DNA of 64,000 nucleotides. Origin: Bifidobacterium breve. Lineage in GTDB: Bacteria; Actinomycetota; Actinomycetes; Nanopelagicales; Nanopelagicaceae. This document shows positions 9,417 to 21,022 of this stretch, piece after piece. The stretch lies in the NCBI GenBank assembly GCA_945885625.1, contig CAMCYS010000001.1, forward strand, positions 186,001-250,000, in the 5' to 3' direction. Every line of letters starts with the position of its first letter. Within the stretch, counting starts at the first letter, position 1. Made by a program: the position numbers and the translations under genes. The notes beneath the pieces are model-generated. The model did no database searches. It saw nothing but the letters and a program-made list of their open reading frames with translations, and was not told where the DNA came from.

Positions 9417-9724
9417 ATCAATATTGGATCGCCGTAATTGGAACCAGCGCAATTGCATTTGCTTTGAAATACAGCGGCCACTCTGTGCCCGAGAAGTGGC
9501 TAGCGCATCCGAAGATTCAGAGAATAAATACTCTTATTCCAATTGCACTTTTGAGCGCTTTAGTTGCGGCGCAAACTTTCACGGAGAAAAGTAAGTTAAT
9601 GATTGATCACCGCTTGCTGGGTCTATCTGTGGCGATCATTGCGCTATTACTAAAGGCACCGTTCCCGGTAGTTGTTATCTCAGCCGCTGCAAGCTCAGCG
9701 TTACTGTATAACTTAAATAATTGA
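9413..9724 (+). CDS. azlD: AzlD family small membrane subunit
   Basis: Small partner of AzlC, 103 residues with about three to four hydrophobic helices. I place the start at GTG 9413, overlapping the azlC TGA; the frame is open upstream but that part is antisense-like and out of frame with azlC. The beginning MNQYWIAVIGTSAIAFALKY and the segment LIPIALLSALVAAQTF match AzlD proteins. Its last 12 coding bases overlap the 3' end of the convergent mycoredoxin-like gene, and I see no terminator between them. Confidence 0.85.
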   Translation: MNQYWIAVIGTSAIAFALKYSGHSVPEKWLAHPKIQRINTLIPIALLSALVAAQTFTEKSKLMIDHRLLGLSVAIIALLLKAPFPVVVISAAASSALLYNLNN

Positions 9725-9970
9725 GAGTGACTTTAACTTCTCAGTAAGTGCGATATCCGATGGCTCAGTTAAATGTGTGCCATCTTGGAAAACAATTACC
9801 GGAATTGACTTAGCGCCACAATTGATTTCAATGACTTTGTCAGCTGCGGTTAAATCAGCTTCGACATCAATCTTGGTCCATTCAACGCCAAGTTCATTTA
9901 GTAAACGTTCAGAGCGACGGCAATCACCGCACCAGTCGGCGCCATACATAACAATCTGATCTTTAGACAC
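9713..9970 (-). CDS. Mycoredoxin/glutaredoxin-like protein
   Basis: Thioredoxin-fold protein of 85 residues with redox motif WCGDC at C14 and C17 and the cis-proline region SIPVIVF near residue 56. The sequence style (MYGADWCGDCRRSERLLNELGVEW) is that of actinobacterial mycoredoxins, which reduce mixed disulfides with mycothiol. A function in mycothiol-dependent thiol repair is inferred; NrdH- or glutaredoxin-like roles cannot be excluded. The start is GTG at 9970. It lies 12 nt downstream of dapB and its 3' end overlaps azlD on the other strand. Confidence 0.75.
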   Translation of the reverse strand: MSKDQIVMYGADWCGDCRRSERLLNELGVEWTKIDVEADLTAADKVIEINCGAKSIPVIVFQDGTHLTEPSDIALTEKLKSLSII

Positions 9971-9982
9971 TTGGGTATCCCC

Positions 9983-12005
<2,023 letters not shown>

Positions 12006-12006
<1 letters not shown>

Positions 12007-14207
12007 TATTCGGCGCTTGGAACGCTTCCGTCTTCAAGTACTGGAACCAATGAAAGCTTGCCCTTAGGGTCAATCTCACCAATCTCAACTTGAATCTTGT
12101 CGCCAACCTTCATAACTTCTTCAAGGTTTTCGATGCGCTTTCCGCCATGCATTTTGCGAATCTGCGATACGTGTAGCAAACCATCTTTGCCTGGCATCAA
12201 AGATACAAAAGCACCAAATGCTGCCAGCTTTACGATCGTACCTAAGTAACGCTCGCCAACTTCTGGCATCTGTGGGTTAGCAATTGCATTGATCTGTGCG
12301 CGAGCAGCTTCAGCAGCTGGCCCGTTAGTCGCACCGATATAAATTGTGCCGTCATCTTCGATTGAGATCTCAGCGCCAGTTTCATCTTGAATCTGGTTAA
12401 TGATCTTGCCCTTAGGCCCGATAACTGCGCCAATTTGATCAACTGGAATCTTGACCGAGATGATACGAGGAGCGTATTGGCTCATCTCATCTGGGGCATC
12501 GATTGCTTCATTCATAACATCAAGAATCGCAAGACGCGCTTCCTTAGCTTGAAGAAGTGCGCCAGCTAGAACTGAAGCAGGAATACCGTCGAGCTTGGTA
12601 TCTAATTGAAGTGCGGTGATGAAATCTTTAGTACCAGCAACTTTGAAGTCCATATCGCCGAAGGCATCTTCTGCACCCAAGATATCGGTCAAAGCAACGT
12701 ACTCAACTTTTCCATCAACATCATCTGAGATCAGACCCATTGCGATACCAGCTACTGGCGCCTTTAGTGGCACACCAGCGTTAAGCATTGCAAGTGTTGA
12801 TGCACAAACAGAACCCATTGAAGTTGAACCGTTTGAACCAAGTGCTTCAGATACCTGACGAATTGCGTATGGGAATTCTTCGCGAGTTGGAAGAACTGGA
12901 ATTAATGCGCGCTCAGCTAGAGCACCGTGGCCGATTTCGCGACGCTTAGGTGTTCCAACACGACCGGTCTCACCAGTTGAATATGGTGGGAAGTTGTAGT
13001 TGTGCATATAACGCTTGTGATTTTCTGGATTCAAAGTATCTAGCTGTTGTTCCATCTTCAACATATTCAAAGTAGTGATACCCAAGATCTGAGTCTCGCC
13101 ACGTTCGAAGATAGCCGAACCATGAACGCGAGGAATAACTTCAACCTCAGCAGATAGCGCACGGATATCGCGAAGACCGCGACCATCGATACGGATCTTG
13201 TCACGCAATACGCGCTGACGAACCAGCTTCTTAGTTAGTGACTTGAAAGCTGCAGGTACTTCTTTTTCGCGTCCTTCGAAAGCTGCGCTAACAGTTTCTT
13301 TGGTAGCAGCTGAAATTGCATCGATTGCGGTTTCGCGCTCTTGCTTACCAGCGACAGTAAGTGCCTTCGCAAGATCAGCTGATGCGTGAGCAGAAACTGC
13401 TTCGAATACATCTGATTGATAATCAAGGAATACTGGGAATTCAGCAGTTGGCTTGGCAGCCTTAGCTGCAACCTTTAGCTGAGCATCGCAAAGCAGCTTG
13501 ATGAATGGCTTTGCCGCCTCTAAACCCTGGCTAACGATTTCTTCAGTTGGTGCGCCTTGTCCGGCCTTTACTAATTCAATGGTCTTAGAAGTAGCTTCGG
13601 CTTCAACCATCATGATTGCGACATCGTCACCAATTACGCGACCAGCAACAACCATGTCAAAGACAGCGTCAGCTACCTCTGAATGATTAGGGAAAGCAAC
13701 CCATTGGCCTTCAATTAAAGCAACGCGAACGCCACCAATTGGGCCTGAAAATGGCAGACCAGCTAGTTGTGTTGACATTGATGCTGCGTTGATCGCAAGT
13801 ACGTCATACATATGATCAGGATCAAGTGCCATGACAGTAATAACGATCTGAACTTCATTACGAAGTCCTTTGACAAATGATGGACGCAATGGGCGATCGA
13901 TCAAACGGCAAGTAAGAATCGCATCTTCTGATGGACGTCCTTCACGACGGAAGAATGATCCTGGAATACGACCAACTGCATACATTTTTTCTTCAACATC
14001 TACCGTCAAAGGGAAGAAATCAAATTGATCCTTCGGTGACTTTGAAGCTGTAGTTGCTGAGAAGATCATGGTTTCGTCGTTCATGTAAACCGCTGCAGCT
14101 CCTGCTGCTTGACGAGCTAGTCGCCCGGTTTCGAAACGGATCTCTTTCTTTCCAAACTTTCCATTGTCGATTACGGCAACGGCTGATGTTACGTCTTGAC
14201 CCTCCAT
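12006..14207 (-). CDS. pnp: Polyribonucleotide nucleotidyltransferase (PNPase)
   Basis: Phosphorolytic 3'-5' exoribonuclease, also able to add 3' tails. The 733-residue protein has two RNase PH domains (about 20-240 and 340-560) separated by an alpha-helical domain, a KH domain ([16 protein letters not shown], about 600-615) and a C-terminal S1 domain (about 655-725). The catalytic acidic segment [14 protein letters not shown] is present. The start is ATG at 14207 after the SD AGGAG. It follows rpsO with a hairpin-rich intergenic region. Confidence 0.96.
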
Positions 14208-14252
14208 GGGTCGCTCCTGTTCTTGACTACACGCATCAAGGGAGTAATGAAT

Positions 14253-14312
14253 CTTCGATCGAAGTTCACGCAGGATCTGCGGAAACCACTACCGAGGACC
14301 ATTTCCCTCGGT
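14253..14312 (-). promoter_or_regulatory. Cluster of three small inverted repeats between rpsO and pnp
   Basis: The 119-nt gap between rpsO and pnp has, in transcript order, a 7-bp stem CCTCGGT/ACCGAGG type (14291-14297 with 14306-14312, 8-nt loop), a 5-bp stem CGCAG/CTGCG with 3-nt loop (14269-14281), and a 12-bp perfect palindrome CTTCGATCGAAG (14253-14264). None is followed by a good T-run, so they look more like RNA-processing or stability elements than a terminator. In other bacteria the rpsO-pnp junction is a ribonuclease processing site; the same role here is inference. Confidence 0.5.
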
Positions 14313-14326
14313 GGAGTCAGGCTAAA

Positions 14327-14596
14327 TTAACGGCGAATACCGAGTTTTTCGATAATCGCTCTGTAACGCGCAATATCTGTCTTTGCAAGGTACTGCAAGA
14401 TACGACGACGCTGACCAACCAAAAGTAGTAGACCACGACGGTTGTGGTGATCATGAGGGTTGGTCTTGAGGTGAGTTGTGATGTCCTCGATACGCTTAGA
14501 AAGCAAAGCGACCTGCGCTTCTGGGCTTCCGGTGTCGGTAGCTGAAGAGCCGTACTTAGCAACGATTTCTTTCTTTACTTCTGGTGTTAGTGCCAT
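14327..14596 (-). CDS. rpsO: 30S ribosomal protein uS15
   Basis: Full-length 89-residue S15, a primary 16S rRNA-binding protein of the small subunit platform. The conserved [12 protein letters not shown] region and the [11 protein letters not shown] segment are present. A strong SD (AAGGAG) precedes the ATG. The 129-nt upstream gap contains an imperfect stem (GGCTTCCG against CGGAGGC on the plus strand, about 14630-14655) that could belong to a leader, but I cannot assign it to a known S15 leader. Confidence 0.97.
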   Translation of the reverse strand: MALTPEVKKEIVAKYGSSATDTGSPEAQVALLSKRIEDITTHLKTNPHDHHNRRGLLLLVGQRRRILQYLAKTDIARYRAIIEKLGIRR

Positions 14597-14709
14597 TTAA
14601 TGACTCTCCTTATTAGTTACCGCCACGATGGCTTCCGGTTTGATACACGGAGGCTCTACTTCTCGTTGGACAGGGCAAAGGTTACCAGCGTGAGCGTGAG
14701 GGGCGAAAT

Positions 14710-14724
14710 CGGGGCTAATCCCCG
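14710..14724 (-). terminator. Short GC hairpin just after ribF, possible weak terminator
   Basis: Stem CGGGG/CCCCG with loop ATTAG (coding orientation) begins directly after the ribF stop. It is followed by ATTTCG, a poor T-run, so termination would be partial; ribF and rpsO may still be co-transcribed. Confidence 0.3.
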
Positions 14725-14725
14725 C

Positions 14726-15601
14726 TCAAGCTTCAGCCAGTTTTCGAGCCAGATCACAATCTCTCTTCATCTGTTCAAGAAGTGGCTCCAGGCCATCGAA
14801 TTTTAAGGTCTCACGTAAATGCCAACCGAATTCAATCGTGGCTTCTAGGTCATATAGATCTAACCCAACTTGATCGATGGCATATGCCTCAACTTGGCGA
14901 CTGCGAGCACCAGCAAAAGTTGGATTTGTGCCGATTGAAATTGCCGCCGACCATCGATTAATTCCAACTGTTAACCAACCGGCATAAACACCATCAGCCG
15001 GAATAGTTTGGCCATCAAGATTTCCTAGATTTGCTGTTGGATATCCGATTTCGCGACCGCGTGCTTCGCCATGAACTACCACGCCATCAAGACGATGTGG
15101 CCTGGAAAGAAGGAGGCGAGCAGTCTCAACATCGCCCTTTGTAATTGCGGTACGAATCCGGGTTGAAGAAACTGGTTCGGTGTCATCGGAATGTAAGTCA
15201 AGAACATGCACATTAAATTCTGTGTGAGCTCTTAAGGTCTCGATATTTCCAGCCGCCTTATGGCCGTAGGTAAAGTTCTCACCGACAATTACCTCGCCAG
15301 TTTCAAGCTGTTTAATCAAAATGTGATTTACAAAATCTTCCGGTGACATGGCGGCAAACTTTTCATCAAACTTCATAACTGCGACCTGATCAGCGCCGTG
15401 AATCTTTAATAGAACAACGCGATCAGCCAAAGTCGTTAGCAAAGTTGGGGCACAATCTGGCGCAAAGACAGTCGTTGGGTGAGGATCAAAAGTTAAGGCA
15501 ATAATTTTGCGGCCATCGGCAATTTTTTTCGCGCGATCGAGAATGCTCTGGTGGCCTTTATGCACGCCATCAAAGACTCCGATTACGACTACGTTGCTCA
15601 T
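14726..15601 (-). CDS. ribF: Bifunctional riboflavin kinase / FAD synthetase
   Basis: Converts riboflavin to FMN and FMN to FAD. The N-terminal adenylyltransferase half has the nucleotide motif GVFDGVHKGHQSI (about residues 8-20) and the SSTRIR motif (about 146-151); the C-terminal flavokinase half carries GYPTANLGN (about 187-195). Its 291 residues make it slightly shorter than many RibF proteins. The truB-ribF-rpsO order is conserved in Actinobacteria. FAD made here would serve ThyX. Confidence 0.94.
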   Translation of the reverse strand: MSNVVVIGVFDGVHKGHQSILDRAKKIADGRKIIALTFDPHPTTVFAPDCAPTLLTTLADRVVLLKIHGADQVAVMKFDEKFAAMSPEDFVNHILIKQLETGEVIVGENFTYGHKAAGNIETLRAHTEFNVHVLDLHSDDTEPVSSTRIRTAITKGDVETARLLLSRPHRLDGVVVHGEARGREIGYPTANLGNLDGQTIPADGVYAGWLTVGINRWSAAISIGTNPTFAGARSRQVEAYAIDQVGLDLYDLEATIEFGWHLRETLKFDGLEPLLEQMKRDCDLARKLAEA

Positions 15602-15608
15602 TGTGCGA

Positions 15609-15636
15609 ATTATGGCACTTCAGTTAACTGCAGCAA
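15609..15636 (-). promoter_or_regulatory. Candidate promoter for ribF, leaderless type
   Basis: Within the 3' end of truB, the minus strand has TTGCTG (15631-15636), a 16-nt spacer and CATAAT (15609-15614). CATAAT ends 7 nt before the ribF ATG, so transcription would begin at or next to the start codon. Confidence 0.4.
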
Positions 15637-16498
15637 AAACTGCAATCGGAAGTGCCTTGCCCTCCTTATTCTGTAATAGAGCTAAAACTTCATCGGTCGT
15701 TGAAAAAGCCGCGGTGACCTCGTCGTTCTCATTAGCTATAAGTGCGCGACCAAAGGAAAGCTCGGTTGCCTCATCTGCGCTAACTGTACGAACCGCAAAG
15801 GTTGCACGTGCTACATCGGCCATTGAAAGCGTTGTGAATTCTTGAGCTTTAAGGGCGGCAATTGAAACTGTGCGATCAAGACCAAAGCCGGCAACACGGG
15901 TGCGCCGCAACTTGTTTAGGTGTCCCCCAACGCCAAGGGCTACGCCGCAATCACGCGCAATTGCCCGAATAAATGTGCCAGCTGAACAAGTGACATCAAT
16001 ATCTACTTCAATGTGGTCTTCTGTGTGGCGAATTTCTAGAATTTCTAAATTAGAAATTGTCACTTCACGCGCAGGTAGCTCGAATACTTCACCAGCGCGA
16101 ACTCGGGCATGGGCTCGCTCGCCATCGACTTTAACTGCAGAAATTGAACTTGGTCGTTGCGCAATTGTGCCGCGCATCTTGGCTAATTCACTCTCAATTG
16201 CCGCATCAGTAATACCAGAAACATCAGCAGTTGAAGTTATTTCACCTTCATGATCATCAGTAATAGTTGCCGTACCTAGAACCACCGTTGCTAAGTAAGA
16301 CTTATCGCCATTAGTTACATATTGAAGTAATCGGGTGCCGTTTCCGAAACCTAAAACCAATACGCCAGTTGCCATCGGATCAAGAGTGCCGGCATGGCCT
16401 ACTTTGCGGGTATTAAGTGCGCGTCTGCCTATCGCCACAACATCGTGGCTAGTCATTGCCGGATCTTTATCGACTACTAAAAATCCGTGCGCAATCAC
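15620..16498 (-). CDS. truB: tRNA pseudouridine-55 synthase
   Basis: Isomerises U55 in the T-loop of tRNAs. The 292-residue protein has the catalytic motif HAGTLDPMATGVL with catalytic aspartate D40, the YLATVVLG segment and the C-terminal RTRVAGFGLD region. The start is GTG at 16498 and overlaps the rbfA TGA (GTGA). In many Actinobacteria an nrnA-like DHH phosphoesterase and a MATE gene separate rbfA and truB; they are absent here. Confidence 0.95.
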   Translation of the reverse strand: MIAHGFLVVDKDPAMTSHDVVAIGRRALNTRKVGHAGTLDPMATGVLVLGFGNGTRLLQYVTNGDKSYLATVVLGTATITDDHEGEITSTADVSGITDAAIESELAKMRGTIAQRPSSISAVKVDGERAHARVRAGEVFELPAREVTISNLEILEIRHTEDHIEVDIDVTCSAGTFIRAIARDCGVALGVGGHLNKLRRTRVAGFGLDRTVSIAALKAQEFTTLSMADVARATFAVRTVSADEATELSFGRALIANENDEVTAAFSTTDEVLALLQNKEGKALPIAVFAAVN

Positions 16499-16953
16499 AA
16501 CTCTTCTGCTTCAATTTTAGGTTTATCAGCAATAATTTTGGGTTGCTTGTACGCATCTTCGCCAGCTGCATAAGTCGCTTGTGCTCGTAGCACCGCAACC
16601 TGGGCATCTTGCGCACGAACTTTATCGAGCAAGGAATCCATTTCTAGTGCGCTTTCCGGCAAACTATCTAAGTGAAACTCCAGGCTCGGGGTGATGCGAG
16701 TCTGAAGTTCATGTCCGACAGCTGAGCGAATCATTCCTTTGGCACTTTCTAGAGCTGCCGCGGTTGCTGCGCGTTGGTCTTCATCGCCAAGAACGGTGTA
16801 GAAAACAGATGCGCTTTGCAGGTCACCGGTAACCCGCGCATCAGTAATTGTGACGAAACCTAACCGAGGGTCTTTAACCTTGGATTCAAGTAACTGTGCC
16901 ACAACCACTTTGATGCGATCGGCTACCTTTTGACTGCGATGTGATTGGCCCAT
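16495..16953 (-). CDS. rbfA: 30S ribosome-binding factor A
   Basis: Cold-shock-linked 30S maturation factor with a KH-like fold. The 152-residue protein contains the typical VKDPRLGFVTITDARVTGDLQ segment (about 26-46) and the SAVGHELQTRITPSLEF region (about 78-94). It starts 2 nt after infB and its stop overlaps truB. A charged C-terminal tail extends beyond the core domain. Confidence 0.93.
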   Translation of the reverse strand: MGQSHRSQKVADRIKVVVAQLLESKVKDPRLGFVTITDARVTGDLQSASVFYTVLGDEDQRAATAAALESAKGMIRSAVGHELQTRITPSLEFHLDSLPESALEMDSLLDKVRAQDAQVAVLRAQATYAAGEDAYKQPKIIADKPKIEAEEL

Positions 16954-16955
16954 GA

Positions 16956-19661
16956 TTACGCGCGCTTCTTCTCGCGCATCTCAAAGACCTGAATCATGTC
17001 GCCAACTGCAATTTCCTTCATATTGCCAAGTCCGATACCGCACTCGAAGCCTTCCTTAACTTCGGTTGCATCGTCCTTAAAGCGCTTCAAGGAATCAATA
17101 GTTAAGTCATCGACTAGAACTTCACCGTCACGCAAAATACGTGCCTTTGCGTTACGACGGATAGTGCCATCCTTGACAATTGAACCAGCGATATTTCCAG
17201 CCTTAGATGACTTAAAGATTTCGCGAACTTCAGCGTTACCAAGAATGATCTCTTCGTACTCTGGCTTTAACAAGCCCTTGAGTGAAAGTTCGATCTCTTC
17301 AATTGCGTTATAAATAACTGAGTAGAAGCGAACTTCGACGCCTTCTTGATCAGCAAAGATTGCAGTTTGTGGTTCTGGCTTAACGTTAAAGCCAATAACC
17401 ACAGCAGTTGATGCTGATGCCAATGTGATGTCGCTCTTGGTGATTGCGCCAACGCCACGGTGAATAACACGTAGATCAACTTCGGCTCCGACATCGAGTT
17501 GCATAAGTGCATCTTCGAGGGCTTCAACCGAACCACTAACGTCACCCTTAAGAATGAGATTAAGTGTGGAGATCTTGGATTGCTCCATGAAGTCTTCAAG
17601 TGAGACTTTCTTACGAGCCTTAGCAAGTTGAGCGTTACGTTCTGCGGCTTGACGCTTTTCGGCAATCTGGCGAGCAGTACGGTCTTCGTCAGCAACTAAG
17701 AAAGTATCGCCAGCACTTGGCACGGAAGTGAAACCAAGAACCTGAACTGGACGCGATGGACCAGCTTCAGTTACTGCGTTCCCATCTTCATCAAGCATCG
17801 CACGAACGCGACCGAATGAACCACCCGCAACAATTGCATCGCCGATCTTCAAGGTTCCGCGTTGGATCAAAACTGTAGCAACTGGGCCGCGACCACGATC
17901 GAGGTGAGCTTCAATCGCAACACCACGAGCATCATCTTTGGCTACTGCGCGCAAATCAATCGCGGCATCAGCTGTAAGCAAGATTGATTCGATCAATTGA
18001 TCGATTCCGAGCCCGCCCTTAGCTGAAACATCTACGAATAAGGTATCCCCGCCGTATTCTTCAGCGATCAAGTTGTACTCAGTTAATTGCTGGCGGACCT
18101 TATCTGGGTTCGCGCCTTCTTTATCAATCTTGTTAACTGCAACCACGATTGGCACATCGGCAGCTTGAGCATGGTTTAACGCTTCAATTGTCTGCGGCAT
18201 GATGCCATCGTCGGCTGCAACTACCAGGACCGCGATATCTGTCACCTTAGCGCCACGAGCACGCATAGCGGTGAACGCTTCGTGACCAGGTGTATCAATG
18301 AAAGTAATTGCGCGATTAATACCGTCGTGATCATGATGAATTTGGTATGCACCAATGTGCTGCGTGATTCCGCCCGCTTCAGTTTTTAGAACTTCAGACT
18401 TGCGAATCGCATCAAGCAAACTAGTTTTACCGTGATCGACGTGACCCATAACAGTTACAACTGGCGGGCGTGCAACAAGAAGGTCCGCATCTAGATCGGC
18501 AAGTTCTGCACCTAAATCAATATCGAAACCTTGTAGCAATTCGCGATCTTCATCTTCGGGGCTAACAATTTGGATGTCGTAACCAAGTTGCGCACCAAGA
18601 ATTTCAAAAGTATCAGCATCAACAGATTGAGTTGCAGTAACCATTTCACCTAAGTGAAATAGCGCTGCTACTAACGCTGCCGGATCTGCACCAATTTTGT
18701 CGGCGAAGTCGGCCAATGATGCACCGCGACGCATACGTACTGGAGTTGATCCATCACCGTGCGGGACAACTGCACCACCAAGTTTTGGTGCCTGCATATT
18801 GTCGAATTCATCGCGAAGTGCTTTACGACTCTTTGGCTTTCGTTTAGAACTCTTGCTGGCATTTTTTCCAAATGCACCACCGGCTCCGCCACGTTGTGGT
18901 GGACGACCGCCACCTGGACGACCTGGACCACCAGCAGCTGGTGCGCCAACACCGGAAGGACCGTTAGAACGATATGGACCTGCAGCGGTTGAGCCACCAG
19001 CAGCACCTGTGCGAGGTGGGAAGTTTCCGGTACCAGTACCTGCTGGACGTGGTGAATTTGGACGAGCTGCAAAACCTGGTCGAACTGAACCTGGACGCGG
19101 ACCTGACATGCCAGGTCGCGGCGCACCAGTTGCACCAGCTGGTCGGGCAGGTGGACGCGGACCTGCGCCACCGGAAGAGAATGGATTATTTCCTGGGCGC
19201 GGTGGACGTGGAACTGCGCCACCGGAAGAGAATGGATTGTTTCCTGGACGCGGCGCTGGTGTTGCTGGCTTTGGCGCTGCTGGAGTTTCGGCAACGGGAG
19301 CAACTGAATCGCTTTCAGCAGCAGCTGGTCGCTCAATATTGCTTTCGGCAATCGCGCGCTCTTGCGCAGCCTTTAGCGCAGCTAAATCAACGCCAAGTTC
19401 GGCAGCTAATTCTGCAGCTAACTCTGGATTTGCTTCGCCTTTTTTAGCAGCGCTCTTCTTTGCGGCAGCTTTCTTAACTGGCTTGGCTTCTTCTTTTGGT
19501 TTGGCATCTGGATACAACGCAACCAGTTTGCGCACTACCGGCGCTTCAACTGTTGATGATGCAGATCGGACGAACTCGCCCAATTCTTGAAGCTTTGCAA
19601 GTACTTCCTTGCTCTCCATGCCTAACTGTTTTGCTAATTCGTGTACGCGGACCTTTGCCAC
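16956..19661 (-). CDS. infB: Translation initiation factor IF-2
   Basis: GTPase that places initiator tRNA on the 30S subunit. I set the start at GTG 19661 (901 residues), because the IF-2 N terminus [14 protein letters not shown] begins there and an SD AGGAG lies just upstream; an in-frame GTG seven codons earlier is less likely. Order: IF2_N helix domain (1-50), Lys/Ala-rich segment, a Gly/Pro/Arg-rich low-complexity region (about 135-285), second IF2_N domain, then the G domain with G1 GHVDHGKT (about 406-413), DTPGHEAF and NKIDKE motifs, and C-terminal beta-barrel domains. The low-complexity region includes a 17-residue tandem duplication ([13 protein letters not shown] unit). Confidence 0.96.
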   Translation of the reverse strand: MAKVRVHELAKQLGMESKEVLAKLQELGEFVRSASSTVEAPVVRKLVALYPDAKPKEEAKPVKKAAAKKSAAKKGEANPELAAELAAELGVDLAALKAAQERAIAESNIERPAAAESDSVAPVAETPAAPKPATPAPRPGNNPFSSGGAVPRPPRPGNNPFSSGGAGPRPPARPAGATGAPRPGMSGPRPGSVRPGFAARPNSPRPAGTGTGNFPPRTGAAGGSTAAGPYRSNGPSGVGAPAAGGPGRPGGGRPPQRGGAGGAFGKNASKSSKRKPKSRKALRDEFDNMQAPKLGGAVVPHGDGSTPVRMRRGASLADFADKIGADPAALVAALFHLGEMVTATQSVDADTFEILGAQLGYDIQIVSPEDEDRELLQGFDIDLGAELADLDADLLVARPPVVTVMGHVDHGKTSLLDAIRKSEVLKTEAGGITQHIGAYQIHHDHDGINRAITFIDTPGHEAFTAMRARGAKVTDIAVLVVAADDGIMPQTIEALNHAQAADVPIVVAVNKIDKEGANPDKVRQQLTEYNLIAEEYGGDTLFVDVSAKGGLGIDQLIESILLTADAAIDLRAVAKDDARGVAIEAHLDRGRGPVATVLIQRGTLKIGDAIVAGGSFGRVRAMLDEDGNAVTEAGPSRPVQVLGFTSVPSAGDTFLVADEDRTARQIAEKRQAAERNAQLAKARKKVSLEDFMEQSKISTLNLILKGDVSGSVEALEDALMQLDVGAEVDLRVIHRGVGAITKSDITLASASTAVVIGFNVKPEPQTAIFADQEGVEVRFYSVIYNAIEEIELSLKGLLKPEYEEIILGNAEVREIFKSSKAGNIAGSIVKDGTIRRNAKARILRDGEVLVDDLTIDSLKRFKDDATEVKEGFECGIGLGNMKEIAVGDMIQVFEMREKKRA
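19150..19251 (-). repeat. 51-bp tandem duplication inside infB
   Basis: Two adjacent 51-bp units (19150-19200 and 19201-19251) differ at only a few positions, mostly silent, and encode two copies of a 17-residue Pro/Gly/Asn unit containing [12 protein letters not shown]. It lies in the disordered N-terminal region of IF-2, so copy number is likely to be tolerated. Confidence 0.85.
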
Positions 19662-19734
19662 AGTTCTCCTGTCTTGGCCCACGCGCCTGATGCGATGCGA
19701 GCCTTAGTTGTACGACCTCATAATTCTGACGAGC

Positions 19735-20004
19735 TCATTTAAGTTTCATATCTTTCGCATCCATTTCGGTAAGTAGTTCAGTTACTTCGTTCGAGATCTC
19801 TGGCATCTCAGTGAGTTTGAAGGCCCACTTAAAAGCTTTTCGATCAATTGCTAACTCTAAACATTTGCGATGAACCCATGCACCTCGCCCGGGGGCAATT
19901 TGCTGCTGATCAAAAATTACTTTTCCATCAACTAGGACCATTCGCATCAAGCTAGTAGGTGAGCCAGTCTTGCGACAACCGATACAACTCCGAATCGGAT
20001 TCAT
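19735..20004 (-). CDS. ylxR: YlxR family RNA-binding protein (DUF448)
   Basis: Small basic protein of 89 residues in the conserved nusA-ylxR-infB order. The family signature RSCIGCRKTG (about 5-14) and the PGRGAWVH motif (about 38-45) are intact. YlxR proteins bind RNA or RNase P and affect gene expression in other bacteria; the exact role here is not known. Confidence 0.9.
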   Translation of the reverse strand: MNPIRSCIGCRKTGSPTSLMRMVLVDGKVIFDQQQIAPGRGAWVHRKCLELAIDRKAFKWAFKLTEMPEISNEVTELLTEMDAKDMKLK

Positions 20005-20053
20005 ATCAAAAGTCTCAATCTCTAGACCTGTGAGCCTGATTACTACGCGCAGT

Positions 20054-21022
20054 CTACACGGGATTATCTGGATGAATATCGATGCGCCAGCCGGTTAAAC
20101 GTGCGGCCAAACGGGCATTTTGCCCATCTTTGCCGATCGCTAGCGAGAGTTGGTAATCAGGCACAACTACCTTGGCCGAACGCGTAAATTCATCGACAAC
20201 CGTAACGCTGCTGACTTTAGCGGGGGCTAGCGCGTTTGCCACGAATGTTGCTGGGTCTTCAGACCAATCGACGATATCGATTTTCTCGCCATTTAACTCA
20301 TTCATCACGGCTTGCGAACGCGAACCCATTGGGCCAATTAGCGAACCCTTGGAACTAACACCGGCGCGATGTGAACGAACTGCAATCTTGGTGCGATAAC
20401 CCGCTTCGCGAGCAACTGCCATGATCTCGACAATGCGATCAGTAATTTCTGGAACTTCAAGTGCGAAGAGTTGTTTGACAAGTGCTGGGTGAGAACGAGA
20501 CAACATAATCTCGGGGCCTTTTAGCCCTTGCTTAACTTCAACTACGAAACATTTGATGCGATCGCCATGAACATAAACCTCGCCAGGTACTTGTTCTTGT
20601 GGTGGAACGCGACCTTCAACGCGACCTAAATTTACGTGAATCATTTTAGGATCGCGGCCCTGCTGCACAATGCCAGAAACCACATCGCCCACTGAAGCAC
20701 TGAACTCGCCCACGATCTCGGCATCATTAGTTTCGCGCATCTTCAAGCGAATCACTTTTCGAATAGTTGCCATCGCGACTTTATCAAAGCCCTCGGGCTC
20801 ATGAATTTCTTCGCTCTCGCGTACGCCTTCTTCATTAAAAGTAGGAACCCAAATATGAATCTCGCCAGTTTCGCGATCAACCCGAACGCGAGCATGTGGC
20901 CTGGCTTCAGGAAGTTCGCGATAAAGCGAAATAACTTCTTGTTCGATACCTTCAATAATGCTTAGCACCGGAATCGACTTCTCGGTAGTAAGCGTAATTA
21001 GCGCTTCGAAATCAACATTCAT
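20054..21022 (-). CDS. nusA: Transcription termination/antitermination factor NusA
   Basis: RNA polymerase-associated elongation factor. The 322-residue protein has the N-terminal polymerase-binding domain (1-120), an S1 domain (about 125-195) and two KH domains (about 195-320) ending in the LAIGKDGQNARLAARLTGWRI type KH2 motif. There is no extra acidic C-terminal repeat, as usual outside Proteobacteria. The start shares one base with the rimP stop (TAATG). Confidence 0.95.
   Translation of the reverse strand: MNVDFEALITLTTEKSIPVLSIIEGIEQEVISLYRELPEARPHARVRVDRETGEIHIWVPTFNEEGVRESEEIHEPEGFDKVAMATIRKVIRLKMRETNDAEIVGEFSASVGDVVSGIVQQGRDPKMIHVNLGRVEGRVPPQEQVPGEVYVHGDRIKCFVVEVKQGLKGPEIMLSRSHPALVKQLFALEVPEITDRIVEIMAVAREAGYRTKIAVRSHRAGVSSKGSLIGPMGSRSQAVMNELNGEKIDIVDWSEDPATFVANALAPAKVSSVTVVDEFTRSAKVVVPDYQLSLAIGKDGQNARLAARLTGWRIDIHPDNPV

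Noticed and set aside
18697-19590. Long plus-strand open frame of about 297 codons opposite infB
   Set aside because: It is antisense to the Gly/Pro/Arg-rich part of IF-2, whose GC-rich repeats leave several frames open. The translation is low-complexity Pro/Gly/Ala and has no recognisable domain.
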